IMG/VR virus record: IMGVR_UViG_3300037010_003065
Location: 1-57,344 of that record
Source: a virus
Reading direction: 5' to 3' (one strand)
DNA length: 57,344 nt
The notes under the pieces were generated by a model. The model saw nothing but the letters and a program-made list of their open reading frames with translations, made no database searches and was not told the origin of the DNA. A program made the translations under genes and the position numbers. This document shows, piece by piece, positions 16,101-23,869 of the stretch (positions are counted from its first letter, which is position 1; every line of letters starts with the position of its first letter).

Positions 16101-16798
16101 CTAGTCCCCGTAACCGCGCCGAAGCCATCGGCTTCATTGGTATGGGCATCACTTCCACCCCCGAGGAAGCTCGCGCTCTTGCCCGCAGCATCAAGAGCGA
16201 GCGCGTGATCCTCCTCTACCCCGGTGGCGCGATTCTGAACGTGGAACAGGACGGCAAGACCGCCGAGTTCGCGGTCGACGGTGCCTTCCTTGCGGCCGGT
16301 CTCGCCGGTGTCTACGCGAACCCTGCGAACGATGTCGCCACGACCCTCCTCGGTCAGAAGGTCGTCGGCTTCAGCCGCCTGATCCGTCGTACTGAGACCG
16401 CGGTCATGGACCTGATGGCCCAGGACGGCATCACGATTCTGACCGACGTCGCTGGCGCCTTCGAAGTTCGTGACTACCTCACCACCAACCCCACGAACGT
16501 CATCACCATCGAACCCACCTGCACCACCATCACTGACTACCTCCGACAGCGCACTCGCGCCGTGCTGAAGCAGTTCATCGGTCGCAAGAACCTCAGCAAC
16601 GTCCTCAACGACGTCGCCATTGTCATGCACTCCCTGCTCAAGAGCCTTATCGAGCAGGAAATCATTGATGCCTATCGCGGCGTCGACGTGGTGCAGGACA
16701 AGGACGACACTCGTGTGCTCCACGTCAAGGTGGCCTTCAGGCCCGTCTTCTCCCTGAAGTGGATCGACGTTTCCTTCCGGGTTTCCACCCGTGGGTAA
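13199..16798 (+). CDS. Contractile tail sheath protein, unusually large (1199 aa)
   Basis: ATG at 13199 follows GGGGAG by 8 bases; an in-frame ATG at 13163 lacks a site. The N-terminus GLFQSYTQPGVYTSVSIEDGG and the C-terminal ~370 residues (FYYLSLTTEKPDSDFDVKLF, ASPRNRAEAIGFIGMG, the conserved VILLYPGG, the AAGLAGVYANPANDVATTLLGQKVVGF segment, and a closing LHVKVAFRPVFSLKWIDVSFRVS) match the tail sheath family, which polymerises around the tube and contracts. The family is usually about 380-700 residues. Here a long middle part contains at least three similar ~75-residue beta modules (about residues 75-150, 280-360 and 433-515). Each has a conserved layout F.(L/V)..V....G.V....V.V.V.G..V.V.S and ends in YY..T or YHRNT. 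These probably decorate the outer surface of the tail (inference). Confidence 0.92.
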   Translation: MGLFQSYTQPGVYTSVSIEDGGISLFGDQRIPVLIGEGQETRSFLNVELHRGSSSVADDRRVLENLSEQVTGTTRTFTLKYGPVVNGNGQGVVSNSPTDIQVYADGNPVVVTSLDGAARTFQTQQIFAAGTDLRANYYFKRKDLFVSNENLTDQVPAYATWQSATRNGDGAPATPDMILSLAQPGFKGNNVSLAFVYTPSAPKQDINAVSGIGTDTIAIELASPNGRRTYNDIKNLIEAGIPTLSSSNIVIKSLNVLVLDREAVEVDATNFEGGIGQDTDKTFKVMNVPIVDGTNGGVVTMNPKHVTVKVNGVQVPVASVNGQYGIFTLATGVPFGAHLEVSYYTNTYQDTFDDLPYANVSAIDICGFAPDRNDFINGTDFVLDGDRIYWGNAFNIKTGVFTPGYAAFDATHITPTMVDEYMFRRPVQGIVDGRNNIFKLEDVPTNGAGTVTDNVDLIKVFVGDDPLSATQVKVIRLIGATGEVTLQMPPSFGKGVWASYHRNTLMDHSWTLSVVVPGVTGQGTYKVVNENGVAAPVMKFDTNASHVADGAFANTGIVWPFSFSDLRGVAGATPNETITVTFLDDFLSYQFQPPTAAYASVQGLIFVATNPGAAVNGTVKIAFVGSTPGNGVADANAVTVASAAGVTTVTVHITNTNNSTRTLAAIQALFSGTNVVNAGLAGRIRCNTGAADLGALAVDSAPVALTLGADEVTRPYAIRFKVSSDRDTAAMAQDGLGRTGGDPRNMNEGTGYIGQTYLDPSTAVAFTIVDPTIALNEYGYTSRPSPSYRFAPGDTLVFTASNAESFVTSAAPVLAIPGLQLVVNNTYNMKIGDTAVVNTYNKAGNEPKVGEFYYLSLTTEKPDSDFDVKLFTNIGDAYALYGAPTPENRLSLALSLFASNSGSGQIFACKQVKRDVDAELASDNTFMEAIATLASPLPGSDRTCDVVVTTSTSPVVHQYLAKFLDTQASPRNRAEAIGFIGMGITSTPEEARALARSIKSERVILLYPGGAILNVEQDGKTAEFAVDGAFLAAGLAGVYANPANDVATTLLGQKVVGFSRLIRRTETAVMDLMAQDGITILTDVAGAFEVRDYLTTNPTNVITIEPTCTTITDYLRQRTRAVLKQFIGRKNLSNVLNDVAIVMHSLLKSLIEQEIIDAYRGVDVVQDKDDTRVLHVKVAFRPVFSLKWIDVSFRVSTRG

Positions 16799-16848
16799 AT
16801 CCTCCGACGTAGCTGCTGCCGCCGCTGATTCCTACTAAGGAGGGACAA

Positions 16849-17286
16849 ATGAAGATTCACCCCACAGTCACGCACCTCAATGGGATCGTTTCCGTAAGTC
16901 TGAGCGCTGTCTTCGATGGCGCTCAGACTGATGCGGACGACCAGTCTCGCATTCAGGCTTACGGCGACCCCAAGATCAATCTCGGCGGAAACTTCGTCGA
17001 CGCAGCCGACCCTACGTTCACGTTCTCGACCCCAGGGTCGGAGGTGTACGCGGCGCTGACAACGGAGATGCAGGGGATGGTCGCGCGCTTCATGAAGGTT
17101 CAGCCGCCCGCCGCAGCGGGCCAACAGCCTGTCGTGCCTGGCCCTCTCGATGTCATCTCCATGAATCCCGTCCGCGCCGCGACGGTATGGACGACAGCGA
17201 TACAGTCACGTATCGCAACTGCAGTGGGGCAGCTCCGCCAGGTCCAGCCTCCGAAGCTCACAAGCCTGCCAGATCAAATCATCTAG
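16849..17286 (+). CDS. Tail-region protein, unknown (145 aa)
   Basis: ATG at 16849 follows AAGGAGGG, one of the strongest sites in the window, implying high expression. The protein MKIHPTVTHLNGIVSVSLSAVFDGAQTDADDQ ... has a beta-rich N-terminal half (DPKINLGGNFVDAADPTFTFSTPGSEVY) and a helical C-terminal half. Lying directly after the sheath gene it may be a tail-tube or tail-terminator related component; no family recognised. Confidence 0.65.
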   Translation: MKIHPTVTHLNGIVSVSLSAVFDGAQTDADDQSRIQAYGDPKINLGGNFVDAADPTFTFSTPGSEVYAALTTEMQGMVARFMKVQPPAAAGQQPVVPGPLDVISMNPVRAATVWTTAIQSRIATAVGQLRQVQPPKLTSLPDQII

Positions 17287-17295
17287 GAGCGCAGA

Positions 17296-20187
17296 ATGCG
17301 TGGAAAGAAAACGAGCAACGGCTACGATCTCTTCAGGGAGGCCTGTGAGAACAGTGGCGATGAATTGGCGGATGCGCTCCTGACTGTCGTCGCCGAGGTT
17401 TTGAATGGCGGATTCGAGCAGGCTCTCGACAACTGCCCCGAGCAGATGAAAGCTATTCTGAATCTTCACCCTTACGGGCCTTACACCGAGCTATTCCTGA
17501 CCTTGGACAGGCAAGCGCTCGCCATGCAGGAAGATTTCAACGAGCTCATGCAGCAACAGGATGACATCGAGTACGAGAATAATCCGGTTATCAACGCTCT
17601 TAACGAGCTCGATAACAAGTTCTACTCCTGGTCAGACGAGTTCTACTCCGAGGTTGTCGCGACCCTCACGTTCAAAATCACGGACGAAGACAAAGATCTT
17701 TTGAAGGGCATGGGCATCAAAGGGCGCGCCAAGACCAACGCTGTGGAGAAGGACGCGAAGATCCTCGTCACGCGCAGTACCATCGCGCGCGGCGTCGCAG
17801 AAGCGAACGCGCTCCTCGAGCATCTGGATGAAGGCCTGAAGGTGATGACCGAAGGCGAGGGATCCGAGGACGTCATGCCTTCATTCCTCCTCGACGAGGT
17901 CGAGGAGATCCTTGAGATCAAGGGTCGTCTCGAAAGTCTTCTCGCGGCGACACCTGAAGATTTGCAGGCTGATTTCGGCAGTACCTCTCTCGAGGAACTG
18001 CTGGACGACACGAATCCAAGCGGCTTCGCCCAGATCGTACAGGGTGATCTCAAACGGATTGCCGAAATTCGGATGCAGTACGCCGAAGCCGGCTTCGAGA
18101 ACCTGATGGATCCGTCCGTCCGAACTTCAATGAAGGAAGCAGATTTTCTCGGTGACACCGTCCGCGACACCGTCAAGTACCTCCGCATGAACAAGGAGAA
18201 GCTGAAGCAGCTTCTCCAGACGAGCGGCAAGGGCGAACCTGCTGTGATGCAGGAGCTGCAGAAACTTCCCGTGGGTACGCAGAAGCCCAACGCTCTCACG
18301 TCCCTCGTCACCCAGTGGCTGAATCAGGCTGTGACCGACGTCGATCTCACTCAGGGCGTTGAGAGGCTTGTCCAGAAGCGCGGGAGCGCGAAGACCGCAG
18401 GAGCTGTCGACGAGGTAGGCAAGTTCTGGGTCGTGACGCAGCCAACTGAAAATTCAACTCTCGCCGACGTCGTCTTTGGCGCCACCATCGAGCGGATGAT
18501 GCTTCAAGCTCTTGGCGGGTTGCGATACAATGAAATCCTCGGCATCTACCGCGATCGTGAGGTCGCAATTCAGGAAGGTCGCAAGCTCGTACCCAACGAC
18601 AAGTACCCTGACAGCTTCGTAGCGTCCACGGACGACAGCATCGTCTCTGTCAACTCGATCACCGCGTCCAAAAAGGCCGCGCAGACAACGTCCCGGGACG
18701 TACGTCGCGCCATCAAGTTTCTCGGCGAGCTCATCGCCATGCACCGGGAGCAGTACTTTAACTTCAAGAAAGTTGTGGTCGCAGTCAATAGCAGTGCCAT
18801 CAGCCGCCAGACCGCGGAAAAGATCTTCGAAGCCATGACCTACATGGAAGAGACGAAGCGCAACCTTGAGAAGCAACTCCGCGAAGTCGAGCAGGAAGAG
18901 CAGGCCATGGAGGCTTTCGAAAAGACTTCACCCGGTGAAGTCGCAAAGTCTTCCGCCCCCAAGAAGGCCGCCCCAGCCAAGCCCTACTACGTCATCAAGT
19001 TCATCAAGGGTGGTGAGGCCACCTACTTCAACGCCGATGCCCCCAGGCGGGCCTGGGAGAAGCCAAGCCTTGCCACCAAGTATGAGAACGCCAGCGAACC
19101 TCGTGGCCTCGTCATGGGAACCATGATGGGCACCCATGACTTCAGCCAGTATCAGAAGGCCCTAGACTACCTCGGTGGCCCCGCTAGCGTGGAAGCCCGG
19201 GTCGTCAAGGTCAACCCCAAGAGTGGGGCGGCCGAGAAGATCACCAAGTGCGTGGACTGCGGCAAGTCCTTGCCCGTTGGCAAGATGGTAAAAAACAGCG
19301 AGGGTGCTGGCTACCTCTGCCACGAGTGCGAGGCCATCCGCGAGAAAGAGGACAAGGCCAAGGAGGGTGCTGCCTCAAAGAAGGCCGCGAGCGCCTGGAA
19401 GTACAACGTCTACCCCATGCAAATCGAAGGCGAGCGAAAGCCACTCGGCACCATCGAGGTCCAGAACCCCGAGACGCTGTCGGATGCTGACTACGACGCC
19501 ATCGTCCTGAAGCAACTGCAACCGTGGCTCCCTGAGAATGCTCACGACGTGAAGATGTCTTGGGCCGCAGGTGCTACGATTGGAAACGCTTACATCCCCA
19601 ACAGTGGCGGCGCCCCTGAGCGAGTTCTGTACCTCGAAGTTCCGACTTCATCTGACGAGCAGGAAAAGGAGATGGCGGACGAGACTAAGAATCCTCACAT
19701 CACAGCCGGCGTTGGTGAGCATGATGACACCGGCCTTGGTGAAACGGGTTCAACCACATCCATGCCTGTCAGCTTCATCTGCCGCACCGATGGCAAGGGT
19801 CTTTGGTCCAGTACCGCCACGAAGGTTCAGGTCACAGAGTTGGAGCTCTACACCATCTATTATGACGGCGATCCCATCTACGAGTTGAAGGCCTATTTCA
19901 ACAAGGTGAACTGGGATACAAACAAACTCGGTCTCATCTATACCGACGCCACCTGGATGCGCGACTTCAAGCAGAATCTGAAACAGCTCGGTCTTGGTAC
20001 TGACGTCACCTACTCCGAACAGGGCATGCAGGGTGATGACTACGTCAGCCTTGACGTTGGTCCCAAGTTCCTGCGCAGCTGGCAGCGGATCAACAAGACC
20101 AACGAGCCACTACCCGAAATCACGGACGAAGACAAAGATCTTTTGAAGGGCATGGGCATCAAAGGAGGCTTTCATGCTCGCTGCTGA
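17296..20187 (+). CDS. Large multidomain virion-region protein with zinc knuckle and duplicated DEDK motif (963 aa)
   Basis: ATG at 17296 follows TAGGAG. No family recognised. The N-terminal ~125 residues are helical (DELADALLTVVAEVLNGGFEQALD). The motif ITDEDKDLLKGMGIKGR lies at residues 128-144 and again at the extreme C-terminus (942-957), encoded by an exact 49-bp repeat. The middle is helical (ESLLAATPEDLQADFGSTSLEELLD). Domains from about residue 455 onward are separated by Lys/Ala linkers (SKKAAQTT, PKKAAPAKP, SKKAASAWK). A CVDCGKS ... LCHEC zinc knuckle is at about 652-677. After the second motif the protein ends abruptly in GGFHARC, and the last 14 bases overlap the next gene, so the C-terminus looks recombinant. 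Portal and tape-measure functions were considered but are not supported. Confidence 0.72.
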   Translation: MRGKKTSNGYDLFREACENSGDELADALLTVVAEVLNGGFEQALDNCPEQMKAILNLHPYGPYTELFLTLDRQALAMQEDFNELMQQQDDIEYENNPVINALNELDNKFYSWSDEFYSEVVATLTFKITDEDKDLLKGMGIKGRAKTNAVEKDAKILVTRSTIARGVAEANALLEHLDEGLKVMTEGEGSEDVMPSFLLDEVEEILEIKGRLESLLAATPEDLQADFGSTSLEELLDDTNPSGFAQIVQGDLKRIAEIRMQYAEAGFENLMDPSVRTSMKEADFLGDTVRDTVKYLRMNKEKLKQLLQTSGKGEPAVMQELQKLPVGTQKPNALTSLVTQWLNQAVTDVDLTQGVERLVQKRGSAKTAGAVDEVGKFWVVTQPTENSTLADVVFGATIERMMLQALGGLRYNEILGIYRDREVAIQEGRKLVPNDKYPDSFVASTDDSIVSVNSITASKKAAQTTSRDVRRAIKFLGELIAMHREQYFNFKKVVVAVNSSAISRQTAEKIFEAMTYMEETKRNLEKQLREVEQEEQAMEAFEKTSPGEVAKSSAPKKAAPAKPYYVIKFIKGGEATYFNADAPRRAWEKPSLATKYENASEPRGLVMGTMMGTHDFSQYQKALDYLGGPASVEARVVKVNPKSGAAEKITKCVDCGKSLPVGKMVKNSEGAGYLCHECEAIREKEDKAKEGAASKKAASAWKYNVYPMQIEGERKPLGTIEVQNPETLSDADYDAIVLKQLQPWLPENAHDVKMSWAAGATIGNAYIPNSGGAPERVLYLEVPTSSDEQEKEMADETKNPHITAGVGEHDDTGLGETGSTTSMPVSFICRTDGKGLWSSTATKVQVTELELYTIYYDGDPIYELKAYFNKVNWDTNKLGLIYTDATWMRDFKQNLKQLGLGTDVTYSEQGMQGDDYVSLDVGPKFLRSWQRINKTNEPLPEITDEDKDLLKGMGIKGGFHARC
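17675..17723 (+). repeat. 49-bp direct repeat, copy 1
   Basis: Identical in all 49 bases to 20117-20165, 2442 bp downstream (a multiple of 3, same reading frame). Encodes ITDEDKDLLKGMGIK within the 963-residue protein. Synonymous positions are also identical, so the duplication is recent or maintained by recombination. Confidence 0.95.
20117..20165 (+). repeat. 49-bp direct repeat, copy 2
   Basis: Second copy of the repeat at 17675-17723, here at the 3' end of the 963-residue protein gene. Its last bases AAAGG form part of the AAAGGAGG ribosome binding site of the next gene (start 20174). Recombination between the copies would delete 2442 bp in frame. Confidence 0.95.
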
Positions 20188-21712
20188 TGACGGCGCTGCT
20201 GGCACGAGGCAGGACAAGAGCTCTAAAAAAAACTCTAGTCGGTGTGTAGCAGGTAAAGAAGTCCGCGACTGGGGCATTGAAGAGATCCTGGCAGGTCTCA
20301 TCCTCGAGGACGCGTCATACCGGGCGCTGGTTGACAAGTTCCACAGCGGCGAGATCACGTTCGATGAGTGGAAGAAAACCGTGGAGACGCAGTGGCCCTA
20401 TGACTACTGCCTAGAGCAGGCTCAGCACCAGGGCTATCCCACGATTGACTACGACTTCATCCTCGATCTCCTGGAAGCAGACCTCGAGGATGACCGGGGT
20501 TTCAATGCTCCTGAGGCCGCGCACGGGACGCAGCTGAAGCCCCATACGGAAGTACCTGAGGGACCGGTTTCATTCGGCGACAAGGACAAGGATTTTCTGC
20601 GCAGCCTGGGCATCGTTGGTCGGGCCAAGTCCGCCGGCAGGCATGCGAAGATCGCTGCCCCCGACGTCTTTCGCCTCTCGCGCGAATTCAGTCGCCAGCT
20701 CATCGAAGCCGTGGAAGAGTACCACCCCGGCAAGACGCAGGAGCTCGTGCGGCTGACGATGGCTGAAGACGATCCGAACATCTGCCACAGCCACGACTAC
20801 TGCGACGCCAACATGGTGATGCTGGATGCGTTCAAGGACGTGGTCGGCCGCGATCTCTGCATGCCTTCTGAAGTCGAGGAGGGGACCTGCGACGTCGCAA
20901 CGCAGGAAGCGGACATGGAGATGGTGAACAGAGCCTGGGACCTCGCGAAGAAGAACCTTTTCTACCTCAAGGACAAAGAGGACATGGCTAACCGTCCTCC
21001 TAAACCGCCGAAGTCGTACAGTGACGAGGACAAGGAGACGCTGAAGAGCCGAGGCGTCAAGGGACGCCTTGCGGCGAAAGAATTGAAGGATGTGCCTGTT
21101 GCTACAAAGGGACCAACTGCTGACAAAGGCGATACCTTCGAGAACGCGCTTGAGTACCTGGAAGAAAACGCGGAGGAGCTCGAAGGTGGTACCGTTGCCG
21201 ACGCCATGAAGCTCCTAGAAGGCGGCGAGTACTCACGCGAGGTCATCTCGAAGGTGATCGCGGAAGTGTACGGACCCCTCGCAGAAACGACACTATCTGC
21301 GCCTGCGTCTGAGCCCGCCGAAGAGAAGAAAGAAAAGAAGGACGCGGATGAGCCCACTGTTGTAGAGGTTCCCGCTAGAACGCCGGCTGTGAACATTGTC
21401 ATCAACGTCACCGCCAAAAAGAAGGTGGCCGGCGCCTACAGTGCTGAATGGACCGTGCCGTACAGCAAGGCTCCTGATGAAGCAGCGTTGCAGCGTTGGT
21501 GGGCCGAGATGTTGAAACATCCCGATGCGCGTGGGGATAAGCATGGGTACGGAGGCCTTCCGCCTCGCCTCAAGGTCAGCCCCGAGGAAGTGCAAACGCG
21601 CAATGAAGCACGCGTACTCGTTAAGGACAAAGCAGAGAAGTGGGATTTTGCCTACGCCGTGAGATGCAAGGAGAAGGAAGCCTGGATCGTTGGAGCCTGG
21701 ATTCCGGAATGA
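20174..21712 (+). CDS. Virion-region protein with two DEDK motifs (512 aa)
   Basis: ATG at 20174 follows AAAGGAGG by 5 bases and overlaps the previous gene by 14 bases. Not recognised as a known family. It carries two copies of the region's recurring motif: FGDKDKDFLRSLGIVGRAK at about residues 134-152 and SDEDKETLKSRGVKGRL at about 282-298, each followed by a basic Ala-rich stretch. An N-terminal domain (IEEILAGLILEDASYRALVDKFHSGEITFDEW) and a His/Asp/Cys-containing helical domain (NICHSHDYCDANMVMLDAF) lie between them. A Glu/Lys/Pro linker (EPAEEKKEKKDADEP) precedes a C-terminal domain resembling AYSAEWTVPYSKAPDEAALQRWW. Likely a modular structural protein. Confidence 0.7.
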   Translation: MLAADDGAAGTRQDKSSKKNSSRCVAGKEVRDWGIEEILAGLILEDASYRALVDKFHSGEITFDEWKKTVETQWPYDYCLEQAQHQGYPTIDYDFILDLLEADLEDDRGFNAPEAAHGTQLKPHTEVPEGPVSFGDKDKDFLRSLGIVGRAKSAGRHAKIAAPDVFRLSREFSRQLIEAVEEYHPGKTQELVRLTMAEDDPNICHSHDYCDANMVMLDAFKDVVGRDLCMPSEVEEGTCDVATQEADMEMVNRAWDLAKKNLFYLKDKEDMANRPPKPPKSYSDEDKETLKSRGVKGRLAAKELKDVPVATKGPTADKGDTFENALEYLEENAEELEGGTVADAMKLLEGGEYSREVISKVIAEVYGPLAETTLSAPASEPAEEKKEKKDADEPTVVEVPARTPAVNIVINVTAKKKVAGAYSAEWTVPYSKAPDEAALQRWWAEMLKHPDARGDKHGYGGLPPRLKVSPEEVQTRNEARVLVKDKAEKWDFAYAVRCKEKEAWIVGAWIPE

Positions 21713-21876
21713 AGACCGCGGGCGTGTACGTCCTGGAAAACGCGGTCGCAGGGACTGTGTACGCAGGCCCTACGTCAAACCCAGAGCACAGGAAACATGA
21801 CCATTTCAAGCGTTTACGGCAACAGCAACACTCCAAGAAACTGCAAGCGACGTATGACGTGGACCTGCGCGAATAA
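21709..21876 (+). pseudogene. Truncated GIY-YIG endonuclease remnant
   Basis: Frame from ATG 21709 (55 residues) translates to a GIY-YIG core fragment: AGVYVLENAVAGTVYAGPTSNPEHRKHDHF ... QQHSKKLQATYD. It aligns by eye with the endonuclease at 1878 (GIYAIRN..., YIGST, HHSKKLQRAWN). YIG is changed to YAG and the frame stops before the catalytic Glu, so nuclease activity is unlikely. It overlaps the upstream stop by 4 bases and has no clear ribosome binding site. Best read as the decayed trace of a former homing endonuclease insertion before the tail tube gene. Confidence 0.65.
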
Positions 21877-21881
21877 TGAAG

Positions 21882-21909
21882 TCCTGACTTCTGATCCCAT
21901 TAGTCAGGA
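21882..21909 (+). promoter_or_regulatory. Hairpin upstream of the tail tube gene
   Basis: Inverted repeat TCCTGACT / AGTCAGGA (8 bp, 12-base loop) in the gap between the GIY-YIG remnant and the tail tube gene. No T-run follows. A similar 8-bp hairpin with the same AGTCCT element stands ahead of the sheath gene. Confidence 0.4.
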
Positions 21910-21970
21910 GGCACTGCTTCCGAACTCTGTTGTCGCTTCCTTCTAGTCACCACACGCCAAGGAGATCTAA

Positions 21971-22648
21971 ATGTCCAGTTTTGCTGATTCCTATCTTTAC
22001 AGGCAAGGAGCTTCGGCACAAACGAAGACGGTGGTGTCCACGCGCTTCAAGATCTACAGCCACGCCGTGGGTGTGGGCAAGTTCGCGCGTATGGGCGTGA
22101 CCTCGTCCTTCCAGGTGTCCGAGTCCAAGAACGTGGACGCCATCCGCGGCCTCGGCTACGGCGACCAGATTGCTGAGCTTGTCCCTGGCGTGACCCAGCC
22201 GATGTCACTGACCATCGACCGCTACGCTCTCTACCTCGCCAACATGATGCAGATGCTCGGCTACAAGGCTGGCGTCAGCGGTCTCGTGCGGTCGCTCAAG
22301 CATCACAAGTGGCCGTTCGACATCAAGACCGAGATCGTGTTCTCGGAACTGGCGTCGGAGGCCAAAGACATCGGACAGGCCACGAAGGCCAACGTCCCTG
22401 GCGAGGGTGGTCTCAATAACCTCGGCAACCCTGGCCTCTACGCTGTCGTCACTGTCTACGAAGGATGCTGGATGGAATCGTACTCCACCGGCTACCAGGT
22501 CGACCAGGCCGCTGTGACCGAAAACGCCACCGTCGTTGTCTCTGACGTCTTCGACGTCGCTGGCTCCGTCTACGGCGAGTTCATTGACGCTGGTCTCAAC
22601 AAGGGCGACGTGACTGGCCGTAGCATCCGCTACGCCACTGAGCGCTAA
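21971..22648 (+). CDS. Tail tube protein (225 aa)
   Basis: ATG at 21971 follows AAGGAG by 6 bases. Size and composition fit a myovirus tail tube: beta-rich, with KIYSHAVGVGKFARMGVTSSFQVSESKNVDAIRGLGYGDQIAELVPGVTQPMSLTIDRYALYLANMMQMLGYK, which resembles tube proteins of other large myoviruses (from memory, not a search). The tube forms the inner channel of the tail, surrounded by the sheath encoded 5 kb upstream. Position after the sheath and before the head genes matches the T4 order. Clean codon use (C/G-ending) suggests strong expression. Confidence 0.82.
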   Translation: MSSFADSYLYRQGASAQTKTVVSTRFKIYSHAVGVGKFARMGVTSSFQVSESKNVDAIRGLGYGDQIAELVPGVTQPMSLTIDRYALYLANMMQMLGYKAGVSGLVRSLKHHKWPFDIKTEIVFSELASEAKDIGQATKANVPGEGGLNNLGNPGLYAVVTVYEGCWMESYSTGYQVDQAAVTENATVVVSDVFDVAGSVYGEFIDAGLNKGDVTGRSIRYATER

Positions 22649-22671
22649 CCCTTAAGCCTTTGGAGAACGCA

Positions 22672-23862
22672 ATGGCTTCAGGGCGCGCTTCCACGAAAAG
22701 GGCTATGCTCAGTCTCGCGCACCTCGAAGTGCCTGAGCTGAACGAAGCCCTTTCCATGGGTGAAGGCCTAGATTTCATCGGCTTGGTCGAGGCGAAATTC
22801 CTAGGCAAGAGTCACAGCGGCAGCATGAGCACGCTCACGACCTTCAACTACGCCGGCATCTTCGGAAAGCACGGAGAGTTCAGCGTCGGCTTTTTCTACG
22901 TCTACATCGACGCCGAAGGCGTACTAAAGGGTAACTTCGACGAGGATCAGCCCGATGACATCTACGATGATCTGGGCGCCGCTCGTGCAGCGTTGCGGAA
23001 CACTCGGATGGCTTCGGCGAAGCAGGCTCTCGACGCAGTGAACGAACAGTTCAATGCTCCCACGCAGGACCCTCGCGCCGACAAAGACTACGTCAATCCG
23101 TTCCAGGGTAAGATCCGGTCTGAAGGCAAGGACATCGACCCTGCTATCTACCGCGATCTCCTCGATGCAGCAAAGGACACAGTTGCGCCTGGCGCCAATA
23201 CGGCGTCGGACAAGACCGCGACTGTCAACAGCGAGGGCGTTCCGTACACCGACGAAAAGATGGCGCCGTACCGCGCTCAGTGGGAAGCGTTCCTCCAGAA
23301 GCTGGTCCCGAGGTACCGCGTCTGGGGCGAACCTCAAATTGACACTGCAGAAGGCACCATGACGGTGAACATGAAGGATCACCCGGGCTACGCCTTGAAG
23401 GTATGCGCGGAGTGGTTCGGCTACTACGACCGCAACTACAAGTACGATTTCCCCACTGACGATGATCCAGGCATGGCCTCGAACATCTACACGCTCCTTG
23501 AGACGGCAGCGGGTCAGACCGTCGACACGCTCGCGCAGTGGGAAGTACACCACCGTCGTGGACGCCTCATGTATCTGCCGACACCTCGCGCCTTCGCCAA
23601 AGACGTCGCGATCAGGTTGCAGGACCAGAAATTCGACGAGGGACAGCAACCTCTCCCGTTCAATGCCAGTGCCATGAAAGCTCGCTACATGGCGTACGGC
23701 AGAAAAAAAGCCCTTGACAACGATGACGGCGGCATCGAGATCCACACGGATCCGAAGAAGCTCCCGCCCTCCCAATTTCGCAAGCACATCGACAAGGATC
23801 TGAAGGAAGAGATTGCCGAGTCGAAGAAGGATGCGTCTTCCCGTTCCATGTATAGAGGATGA
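22672..23862 (+). CDS. Head/tail-region protein, unknown (396 aa)
   Basis: ATG at 22672 follows GGAG by 7 bases; a TTG at 22660 is less likely. The protein starts MASGRASTKRAMLSLAHLEVPELNEALSMGEGLDFIGLVEAKFLGKS with an N-terminal domain (~105 residues), a linker with ASDKTATVNSEG, and a C-terminal domain (WEAFLQKLVPRYRVWGEPQIDTAEGTMTVNMKDHPGYALKVCAEWFGYYD). It sits between tube and prohead protease, the place of the portal gene in T4, but it is shorter than known portals and shows no portal features I recognise. Confidence 0.65.
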   Translation: MASGRASTKRAMLSLAHLEVPELNEALSMGEGLDFIGLVEAKFLGKSHSGSMSTLTTFNYAGIFGKHGEFSVGFFYVYIDAEGVLKGNFDEDQPDDIYDDLGAARAALRNTRMASAKQALDAVNEQFNAPTQDPRADKDYVNPFQGKIRSEGKDIDPAIYRDLLDAAKDTVAPGANTASDKTATVNSEGVPYTDEKMAPYRAQWEAFLQKLVPRYRVWGEPQIDTAEGTMTVNMKDHPGYALKVCAEWFGYYDRNYKYDFPTDDDPGMASNIYTLLETAAGQTVDTLAQWEVHHRRGRLMYLPTPRAFAKDVAIRLQDQKFDEGQQPLPFNASAMKARYMAYGRKKALDNDDGGIEIHTDPKKLPPSQFRKHIDKDLKEEIAESKKDASSRSMYRG

Positions 23863-23869
23863 CGTGCCG

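Noticed and set aside
17296-20187. Portal or tape-measure assignment for the 963-residue protein
   Set aside because: No transmembrane segments or tape-measure-like uniform helix, and no portal-type features; zinc knuckle and linkers argue for a modular protein.
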